Source: an uncultured Treponema sp. (GTDB taxonomy: Bacteria; Spirochaetota; Spirochaetia; Treponematales; Treponemataceae). Taken from it: a stretch of DNA of 64,000 bases. The translations under genes and the position numbers were made by a program. The DNA lies in NCBI GenBank assembly GCA_937885175.1, contig CAKZZO010000063.1, positions 1 to 64,000 on the forward strand. The letters run 5' to 3'. The notes beneath the pieces are model-generated. The model ran no database searches and was not told the origin of the DNA. It worked only from the letters and a program-made list of their open reading frames with translations. Below, piece by piece: positions 58,232 to 64,000 of the stretch (position 1 is its first letter; every line of letters begins with the position of its first letter).

Positions 58232-59170
58232 TTACTGTATCTTGTGCCAGAGCATGCGGTTGTCTATAATCTCATAGGCGATTCTGCCGTCTTCGTAGAG
58301 GCTGGAAAGATAGGAGCGCACGGTGCTGCCAATCAGTTCAAACTGACTTACTTTAAGCGGTATTTGATTTCGGTCTGCCACGGCTTTTAAAAGTTCCTCA
58401 AAAGTGAGGGGAGTGGCAAGTTCATCTTCAATCATTGCCTCGGTTTCCAGCACCGCAATCATGTTCAGTTCCACCAAGCCTTCAATGTCCGTCACCAAAT
58501 CCCCGTGTCCCGGAATGTAATAATCCGCCTTGATTTCCTTGATTTTTAAAAGCGACTCCCTGAATTTCTTTTCGTTAAAGAGATATTGAATCCAGTAGCG
58601 TTTAATTACATTGCGTCCTGATATGCCGTCTGCAAGGAAACAGGCTTTTTTGCCTTCACAATCATCGCTTACAAGCATGGCGGCCATGTCGATGTAGTGG
58701 CCGGGCAGGAAAATAGGGGTCAGGGTAAGGCCATCACAAAGGGAAAGCCTTTCTTCTGTCAGGATACGGTCTACATTACAGGGGTCAGCCTTGAGGTATT
58801 TTGATTCGATGTCTTTTATGGGAGAGCCGCCGTACACCAGTGCAGACTGCAGAATGGGAAGTTCCATGAGCACCGATTCGCCTTTTGTTGCCCAAATTTC
58901 ACAGCCGCTTTCCTCCTGCAAAAATACATTTCCGCCGCAGTGGTCTGCATGGGAGTGGGTGTTGATGATGGCAAGAAGTTTTGGCTCAGGGAATATTTGC
59001 TGCAAGCGTTCCCACAGGTATTTGATGAGTACCAGCGTATTCGGTGTGTCGATGAGCCACAAAAGCGTTTCCTTTCCCTGCGGCATGGTAATCACTCCGA
59101 TATTTGTTGCCCCTACAAAATAGCCGATGTGGGCGGTCAACTGTACAAAATCCAAACCTGTCGTCGTCAT
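58232..59170 (-). CDS. Metallo-beta-lactamase-fold hydrolase
   Basis: A 312-residue soluble enzyme with the MBL metal motif NTHSHADHCGGN (residues about 91–102), a later His in the LPGHYIDMAAML stretch and Asp in FLADGISGR. The C-terminal part (about 230–312) is a winged-helix-like extension seen in MBL-fold hydrolases of the glyoxalase II type. Substrate unknown. It is divergent from the next gene with a 56-bp intergenic region; a TATACT box ends 6 bases before its ATG. Confidence 0.85.
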   Translation of the reverse strand: MTTTGLDFVQLTAHIGYFVGATNIGVITMPQGKETLLWLIDTPNTLVLIKYLWERLQQIFPEPKLLAIINTHSHADHCGGNVFLQEESGCEIWATKGESVLMELPILQSALVYGGSPIKDIESKYLKADPCNVDRILTEERLSLCDGLTLTPIFLPGHYIDMAAMLVSDDCEGKKACFLADGISGRNVIKRYWIQYLFNEKKFRESLLKIKEIKADYYIPGHGDLVTDIEGLVELNMIAVLETEAMIEDELATPLTFEELLKAVADRNQIPLKVSQFELIGSTVRSYLSSLYEDGRIAYEIIDNRMLWHKIQ

Positions 59171-59176
59171 GGTTTT

Positions 59177-59182
59177 AGTATA
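59177..59182 (-). promoter_or_regulatory. -10 box of the MBL-fold gene, leaderless type
   Basis: Minus strand TATACT with extended TGC, ending 6 bases before ATG at 59170. Confidence 0.55.
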
Positions 59183-59211
59183 GCAAAAAGATACCTTTTT
59201 TCATAGTTCTG

Positions 59212-59220
59212 TGATATACT
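59212..59220 (+). promoter_or_regulatory. -10 box of the transglutaminase-like gene, leaderless type
   Basis: TGA followed by TATACT (59215–59220), ending 6 bases before the ATG at 59227; this decides against the ATG at 59221. Confidence 0.55.
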
Positions 59221-59226
59221 ATGTGC

Positions 59227-60408
59227 ATGAGATGCGTAAAAATAGCAGTTTTTTCTATTATAATATCTTTTTTTTCATCAGTATTCGCCGATGTCTTTCC
59301 TGTTCCCGAATACGGCTATGTCATTGACTTTCCCGAGGGCTTTTCCCTTGAAGACGGAAGCGAGGATTTGTCCATGCTGCTTTTTAAGCATACCATACTG
59401 CCCGTGCAGGTGCTGGTAAAAGTCTGGCAGGCAGATTCCTATAGCTCGGCAGAAGCCGCCTTGCAGGGAACGTTTGCAAAACTGGGGGGCAGCGGGGAAG
59501 TGGCATCGCTTGTCTGGCGGAATCGTAACTGTGCGGTTTCCAAAATGACTTTGCAGAATGTTGCCCTTAAAAGTCAGTGCACTGGCTGGTCTTGTGTCAT
59601 TCCTCTGGCAGAAAAAAAAGGCTGGCTTACGCTGCTTTCCTATGCACCCACAGAAGTTGCCTATGACTGCGAGCAGTTTTTGCTTTCGGTTCTTGACGCT
59701 GTTATGACTGACCGGGGAAGTTACAGGGATTGCGGCATCATCACTACCTATGCCTATCCCTCAGGCCCCAAAAAAGACTTGACGCTGACTATCGCCGGCA
59801 AAAAAATCAAAACGCAAATTGGGCTGGATGATGATACCGCTTCTCAATTTGTGATAGACCGAGAATGGGCAGTCTTTACCCTTTTTGCCAATACAAAGTA
59901 CGCCATAGAAGCATGGGAGCGTTTTTACCGCATGATTGCCCGAGACAGCATGGGGCGTACAAAAAAAATCGCCTTTGACATACAGAACGCTCTTTTTGCT
60001 GACGCACAAAAAAAGGATGCTGCCCAGCCCCTGGCGGTCATTGCCCAGGAATTGCTGTCCTGGACGCAATATTTTAAGTATGAGCGTGCCTCGGAAACGG
60101 CGGACAAGGCGGATTTTGCCTCAATTCCATCAGTTTTGGCAGGCGGCTCCAGTGATTGTGACAGCCGCAGTATGCTTATCGCCCTTCTTTTAAGGCATAT
60201 GGGGGTGGATGCCTGCATCTTTATCAGTGCGGAATACAGTCACGCCATGCTGGGTGTTGCCTTTCCTGAAAAGCAGGGGCAGACGATTCATGTGGACGGT
60301 GTAGACTATCTGGTAGGAGAGACGACGGCAAAAAATCTGACGCTGGGCATGATGGATGCCTCCATGCAGGACAGGGATAAATGGTATCCCGTCATGTTCT
60401 ACGAGTAA
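59227..60408 (+). CDS. Exported transglutaminase-like protein
   Basis: A 393-residue protein with a signal peptide (IAVFSIIISFFSSVFAD). The C-terminal 120 residues resemble a transglutaminase-like cysteine peptidase fold: a Cys in GGSSDCDSRSMLIALLLRHMG and a His in SAEYSHAMLGV at suitable spacing. The acidic third residue could be the Asp in HVDGVDYLVGE. The N-terminal two thirds is unrecognised. Catalytic function is inferred from the pattern only. The protein should act outside the cytoplasm. Confidence 0.65.
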   Translation: MRCVKIAVFSIIISFFSSVFADVFPVPEYGYVIDFPEGFSLEDGSEDLSMLLFKHTILPVQVLVKVWQADSYSSAEAALQGTFAKLGGSGEVASLVWRNRNCAVSKMTLQNVALKSQCTGWSCVIPLAEKKGWLTLLSYAPTEVAYDCEQFLLSVLDAVMTDRGSYRDCGIITTYAYPSGPKKDLTLTIAGKKIKTQIGLDDDTASQFVIDREWAVFTLFANTKYAIEAWERFYRMIARDSMGRTKKIAFDIQNALFADAQKKDAAQPLAVIAQELLSWTQYFKYERASETADKADFASIPSVLAGGSSDCDSRSMLIALLLRHMGVDACIFISAEYSHAMLGVAFPEKQGQTIHVDGVDYLVGETTAKNLTLGMMDASMQDRDKWYPVMFYE

Positions 60409-60446
60409 TGTTTTTTTTGCGTAAGGTGTGATGGAGCGTCTGTCTT

Positions 60447-61163
60447 ATGATTTTTCCTATTGTTTATCAAGACAGTGAAATACTTCTCGTAAATAAGCCG
60501 GCGGGTGTCGCCGTGCAGGGTGGGGCAGGCATTAGTCATCCCTTGGACGAAGAACTGGCAAAACAAGTGGGCTACAAGGTTCATCTGCTACACCGCCTTG
60601 ACAGGGAAACCAGCGGACTTTTGCTCGTGGCAAAGAATCCTGCGGCGGCAAAAAAATGGATTGGCTTGATTGCGGGAAAGCAAGTGCAAAAAGAATATAC
60701 AGCACTTTGTTTTGGACTTCCGCTGCTAAAGGGCAAGCCTGCAAAAAAAGGCAGCATTTGTGACACGGTAACCAAGCAGGGACGCGAACAGTCCGCAGTC
60801 ACTCATTTTACGGTGGAAAAAACAATGCAGATTCTCCTTCCTGCCCTGGAAAGCACTGCGGAGACTGCATCACAGAAAGTCACGGTGAGTCAATTGCATC
60901 TGGTGCTGGGAACAGGCAGAATGCATCAGATTCGCATTCATCTATCTCACGCACAGTGTCCGATTCTGGCAGATGACAAGCATGGAAACTTTAAGCTGAA
61001 CAAGTTGGCAAAGAAAGTGCTTAAAATCAAAACCCTCTGTCTTGCCGCCACAAAAATCACCCTTCCTCTTGACGGTAAAGCCCGCACTTTTGAGATAGCA
61101 GTGCCAGAACATATGCAGTGTGATAAACTTTTTCTCGCTGTTGACAAAAAAAATATAAATTGA
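60447..61163 (+). CDS. RluA-family pseudouridine synthase
   Basis: A 238-residue RNA-modifying enzyme without an S4 domain. The catalytic motif HRLDRETSGLLLVAKN (Asp about residue 50) and the later GRMHQIRIHLSH are typical of the RluA family. The exact target (23S rRNA or tRNA) cannot be told. Its last codons overlap the -35 and spacer of the rimP promoter, so the two regions share DNA. Start ATG 60447 with ATGGAG upstream. Confidence 0.92.
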   Translation: MIFPIVYQDSEILLVNKPAGVAVQGGAGISHPLDEELAKQVGYKVHLLHRLDRETSGLLLVAKNPAAAKKWIGLIAGKQVQKEYTALCFGLPLLKGKPAKKGSICDTVTKQGREQSAVTHFTVEKTMQILLPALESTAETASQKVTVSQLHLVLGTGRMHQIRIHLSHAQCPILADDKHGNFKLNKLAKKVLKIKTLCLAATKITLPLDGKARTFEIAVPEHMQCDKLFLAVDKKNIN

Positions 61164-61169
61164 TATAGT
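61141..61169 (+). promoter_or_regulatory. Consensus promoter of rimP–nusA–infB
   Basis: TTGACA (61141–61146), a 17-base spacer and TATAGT (61164–61169) with extended TGA, inside the end of the preceding gene. The transcript would start near 61,176. Confidence 0.85.
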
Positions 61170-61201
61170 GTCAACGTACATTTTAATCTAACCTTAGAAT
61201 G

Positions 61202-61226
61202 GACTTGCGCAAGCGGGTCTTTTTTT
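61202..61226 (+). terminator. Terminator-like hairpin in the rimP–nusA leader (attenuator candidate)
   Basis: A 7-bp stem GACTTGC/GCGGGTC with a GCAA tetraloop, followed by seven T residues. It lies about 26 bases into the leader and 36 bases before the rimP ATG. Read-through or termination here would set expression of NusA itself. Confidence 0.65.
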
Positions 61227-61262
61227 GTATATGGGCAGGTAAATGTCGCAAGGAGAAGTGCC

Positions 61263-61733
61263 ATGGAATATACTGCATTGGACTCGTATCCCTATTATAC
61301 GGAAAGTGAAAAGCTGGTTGCTTCTCTTGGCTATCATTTGGTGGAGTTAAAAATCTCGCCCCACAAGGGTACTACCCATATTCTTGCAGTCATTACGGCT
61401 TTGGTTCCCACGGTGGAAATTGGTGTGGACGACTGTTCTAAGGTGCATCATAAACTGCTTCCCTTTTTGGAAGAAAAACTGGGAACAGATGACACTTATA
61501 TGGAACTTACCTCACCGGGTATGGAGCGCAACATTAAGAATGCGGCGGAATTTGCCCTTTTTATCGGACGGGAAGTGCGTGTGTGGGATAAGACGGTAAC
61601 GGATTGGGTCGGTGGAAAGTTGGTTTCTGCTGACTGCAAATCCCTGACCTTGGAAATAACAAAGGATGCTGTTTCAGAAACGAGACAGATTTCCTTTGCT
61701 GATATAGCAAAAGCAAAATTTATTCATTTATAG
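61263..61733 (+). CDS. rimP: Ribosome maturation factor RimP
   Basis: A 156-residue 30S subunit assembly factor. The family pattern is LGYHLVELKISPHKGTTHILAVI, the conserved DCSKVHHKLLPFLEEKLGTDD, YMELTSPGMERNIKNAAEFALFIGREVRV, and an Sm-like C-terminal domain. The ribosome site is AAGGAG before the ATG. The standard bacterial order rimP–nusA–infB follows. Confidence 0.93.
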   Translation: MEYTALDSYPYYTESEKLVASLGYHLVELKISPHKGTTHILAVITALVPTVEIGVDDCSKVHHKLLPFLEEKLGTDDTYMELTSPGMERNIKNAAEFALFIGREVRVWDKTVTDWVGGKLVSADCKSLTLEITKDAVSETRQISFADIAKAKFIHL

Positions 61734-61744
61734 GAAGGTTTGGT

Positions 61745-63214
61745 ATGTCAGAAATGGCAGAGGCAATCCGCGAACTGATTGAAACAAAAGGTTTCTCAGA
61801 GGATTCGGTCAGGCAAACTATTGAAAACGCAATTAAGGCTGCGTACAAGCGTACTTTTGGAACGGCAGATAACTGCATCGTTAAATTCGCAGATGATATG
61901 TCAGATGTGACGGTGTATTCACGCAAGACAATCGTTGACGGCGTGTATGACCCTGTTATCGAGATGGAACTGGAGGAGGCTCGCCAGCTCAGTTCTGAAT
62001 GTGAAGAGGGTGACGAAATTGACATTCAGATTGACCCCCACACATTCGACCGTTCTGCAGTTTCTACTGGAAAGCAGGCTGCACATCAGGGCCTGAGCGA
62101 AAGTTTTAAGGATAACCTCTACAATGAATACAAGGATAAAGTCGGTGAAATAATCATCGGTTATTATCAGCGTGAGCATAACGGCAATATTTATGTTGAC
62201 CTGGGCAAGGTGGAAGGCGTTCTTCCGACAAAATATCAGAGTCCCCGCGAACGCTACGAAAAGAATGACCGTATCAAGGCTTTGATTGTGGACTTAAAGC
62301 GTACTAATTCTGGTCTCCAGCTGGTGCTCAGCCGCTCAGACCCCAACTTTGTCCGCTCAATCGTTGAACTGGAAGTGCCGGAAATTTATGACAAGACGGT
62401 GGAGATTTTCAAGATTGTCCGCGAAGCCGGCTACCGTACAAAGATTGCCGTTCTCTCCAATAAGGAAGATGTTGATCCGGTTGGTGCATGTGTCGGTTTG
62501 AAGGGTGTGCGCATTCAGAACGTTATCCGCGAGTTGGAGGGTGAAAAAATCGACATTCTCCGCTACGATCCTGAGCCAACACAGTTCATTAAGAATGCGC
62601 TTTCTCCAGCCGAAGTTTCCAATGTCTACATTTTGGACGAGGAAAAGAAACAGGCTTTGGCTGTGGTGCCGGATTCTCAGTTCTCTTTGGCTATCGGCAA
62701 GCAGGGGCAGAATGTGCGTCTCGCAAACCGCCTCTGTGACTGGAGCATTGATGTAAAGACTGAGGAACAGGCAGCGGAAATGGATTTGAGCGAAATCAGT
62801 TCTGTCCGCAAGACGGCCGCAAATCTCTTTACCGAGAATGGCACATCTTCAAGTGGAGACTACGAGGAAGTGGCAAGCATTTCTGATTTGCCCGATATTG
62901 ATGAACGCGTTGCAGGTCTCTTAAAAGAGGCCGGCTATGACGACATCGAAAAATTTGTTTCTGCTTACGAAGACGGCTCAATCAAGTCTGTTGAAGGCCT
63001 GAGCGACAGCGATCTTGAGGCGGTGAACAAGATTATCCACGCTAACGTGGAATTTGTTGAGGAAGGCGAGGAATCTGAGGCTTCTGAGACAGAAGAAAAT
63101 GCTGCTTCGGAAGAAGAATACTTCTGCCCTGAATGTGGCGCAAAAATTACACTCGATATGACACAGTGTCCGAAGTGTGGTACTGAGTTTGAATTTGCAG
63201 AGGACGAGGAATAG
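61745..63214 (+). CDS. nusA: Transcription factor NusA with a C-terminal zinc ribbon
   Basis: A 489-residue elongation and termination factor. Residues 1–130 form the RNA polymerase-binding domain, about 135–200 the S1 domain, and 210–345 two KH domains (DPVGACVGLKGVRIQNVIRELEGEKIDI; QFSLAIGKQGQNVRLANRL). A helix-hairpin-helix region lies around 380–440 and an acidic linker follows. The end is unusual: C461-x2-C464 and C475-x2-C478 make a rubredoxin-like zinc ribbon not found in typical NusA. infB starts 9 bases later. Confidence 0.96.
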   Translation: MSEMAEAIRELIETKGFSEDSVRQTIENAIKAAYKRTFGTADNCIVKFADDMSDVTVYSRKTIVDGVYDPVIEMELEEARQLSSECEEGDEIDIQIDPHTFDRSAVSTGKQAAHQGLSESFKDNLYNEYKDKVGEIIIGYYQREHNGNIYVDLGKVEGVLPTKYQSPRERYEKNDRIKALIVDLKRTNSGLQLVLSRSDPNFVRSIVELEVPEIYDKTVEIFKIVREAGYRTKIAVLSNKEDVDPVGACVGLKGVRIQNVIRELEGEKIDILRYDPEPTQFIKNALSPAEVSNVYILDEEKKQALAVVPDSQFSLAIGKQGQNVRLANRLCDWSIDVKTEEQAAEMDLSEISSVRKTAANLFTENGTSSSGDYEEVASISDLPDIDERVAGLLKEAGYDDIEKFVSAYEDGSIKSVEGLSDSDLEAVNKIIHANVEFVEEGEESEASETEENAASEEEYFCPECGAKITLDMTQCPKCGTEFEFAEDEE

Positions 63215-63223
63215 TAGAATAGT

Positions 63224-64000
63224 ATGGCTGATGAAGTAGAGAAAAAGCCCGGTTTTGTATTGAACAAAAAGAAATCTGAAACTCCTGTGACAAAACCTGC
63301 GGCTGCACCCGAAAAAAAGAAGGTCGTCATTGTAAAGAAGAAGAATCCCGTGCCAGAGAGCAAGCCCCAGGCTAATGTACGCCCTGTGGTTAAGAAAGTT
63401 GCGCCTGCTGCTCCAGCCGGACAAAATGCATCTGCTTCACAGCCTCAGAACCAGACACAAAATCGTTCTGAGGCTAAGCCGCGTTCTACGACTACCTTTG
63501 AAATTAATTCTGCCCGTCCAAATGTAAAGGCGGGCAATCTTTCCGGCAATCGCGGTGGATTTAATCGCGGTGGTTACGGTAACCGTGATGCCGGCTACAA
63601 TCGTGGCAGCGGTAACGGTGGCTTTGGCGGTCAGCGTCGTGAAGGTGGCTTTACTGGTGCCCAGGCGCGGGAAAGTTATCAGAACCGTGAGCGCGACGGA
63701 AACAGACAGGGCGGATTTGGCGCTGGACATGGAGCCAATCGTCAGGGCGGCTATCAGGGAAATCGACCCAACGGACAGGGTGGATTTAGCCGTGGCGGCT
63801 TTGGCAATCGTCCTGCAGGTCAAGGCGGCGGTCGTCCTGGATTCGGTGGCAATCGCCCCGGTTTTGGCGGCGGTCGTCCTGGATTTGGTGGCGCACCTGC
63901 TGCGTCTGCCATTCCGGAAAAGGCAAATACCAAGAAGCAGTTTAAGGGAAAAAAACAGGTTTACAGCCGCAAGGATAAGGAAGAACTCTTTGACGAGGAA
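63224..64000 (+). CDS. infB: Translation initiation factor IF-2, N-terminal part
   Basis: The frame starts at ATG 63224 and is open to the window end (259 codons). The product begins MADEVEKKPGFVLNKKK, then a Lys/Pro/Ala region. From about residue 105 to 225 comes a Gly/Arg/Asn-rich stretch of RGG-like repeats (GGFNRGGYGN, GGRPGFGG), and then the basic KKQFKGKKQVYSRKDKEEL. The GTPase domains lie beyond the window. Identification rests on position after rimP–nusA and the typical start; the RGG-rich N-terminus is a lineage feature that probably binds RNA. Confidence 0.88.
   Translation, partial: MADEVEKKPGFVLNKKKSETPVTKPAAAPEKKKVVIVKKKNPVPESKPQANVRPVVKKVAPAAPAGQNASASQPQNQTQNRSEAKPRSTTTFEINSARPNVKAGNLSGNRGGFNRGGYGNRDAGYNRGSGNGGFGGQRREGGFTGAQARESYQNRERDGNRQGGFGAGHGANRQGGYQGNRPNGQGGFSRGGFGNRPAGQGGGRPGFGGNRPGFGGGRPGFGGAPAASAIPEKANTKKQFKGKKQVYSRKDKEELFDEE

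Noticed and set aside
1..64000. CRISPR array
   Set aside because: No regularly spaced repeats were seen on reading; the repeats found are pairs or triplets only.

Overview
The window looks like chromosome of a host-associated treponeme (Spirochaetes). Support comes from the periplasmic-flagella gene order flbB–fliK–flgD–flgE, with the hook residues Lys165 and Cys178 used for the treponemal lysinoalanine cross-link. A cytidylate kinase fused to ribosomal protein S1, a 941-residue GreA with a huge N-terminal extension, a eukaryote-type hexokinase and many lipoproteins and TPR proteins point the same way. All names rest on reading motifs and overall resemblance; no database search was possible.

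Positions 1 to about 13,470 are a foreign block. A partial minus-strand gene at the left edge resembles the small sigma-like proteins of clostridial mobile elements. From a consensus promoter at 555–583 runs a long plus-strand operon: an ISL3-transposase-like protein whose acidic triad looks broken, overlapping hsdM; then hsdS, hsdR, a McrB-like AAA+ GTPase, mcrC, a small zinc-ribbon protein, an ADP-ribosylglycohydrolase and a half-size EamA transporter. The block ends in what looks like a serine-recombinase scrap joined to a secreted S41-like peptidase gene that has lost its first 67 or so codons. An intact paralogue lies directly downstream.

From 13.5 to 41.4 kb is ordinary core genome, mostly plus strand: hslVU; a cobalamin cluster with a CobD–CobQ fusion, cobO and cbiC; a BspA-like LRR protein; the giant greA and a TPR gene on the minus strand; rpe and three envelope/TPR genes; recA–folK–scpA–scpB–rsuA-type synthase–cmk/rpsA; an AAA+ regulator lacking the GAFTGA loop; a TPR membrane protein and a lipoprotein.

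Between 41.4 and 43.4 kb is a small integrated islet. A 17-bp direct repeat marks the 3' end of tRNA-Arg(TCT) at one side and abuts the displaced terminator at the other. It carries a 5'-truncated topB, hicAB flanked by its own 22-bp repeat, and an XRE regulator beside a palindromic operator. No integrase remains.

From 43.4 to 64 kb come a GH18 lipoprotein, an abundant-looking small lipoprotein, pcrA and hexokinase back to back, a HExxH surface protein, the flagellar hook operon, a large lipoprotein, a divergent pair (MBL-fold hydrolase and transglutaminase-like protein), an RluA-type synthase, and rimP–nusA–infB behind a strong promoter and a terminator-like leader hairpin.

A recurring regulatory trait is a TGnTATACT-like -10 element exactly 6 nt before a start codon, implying leaderless transcripts for several genes.
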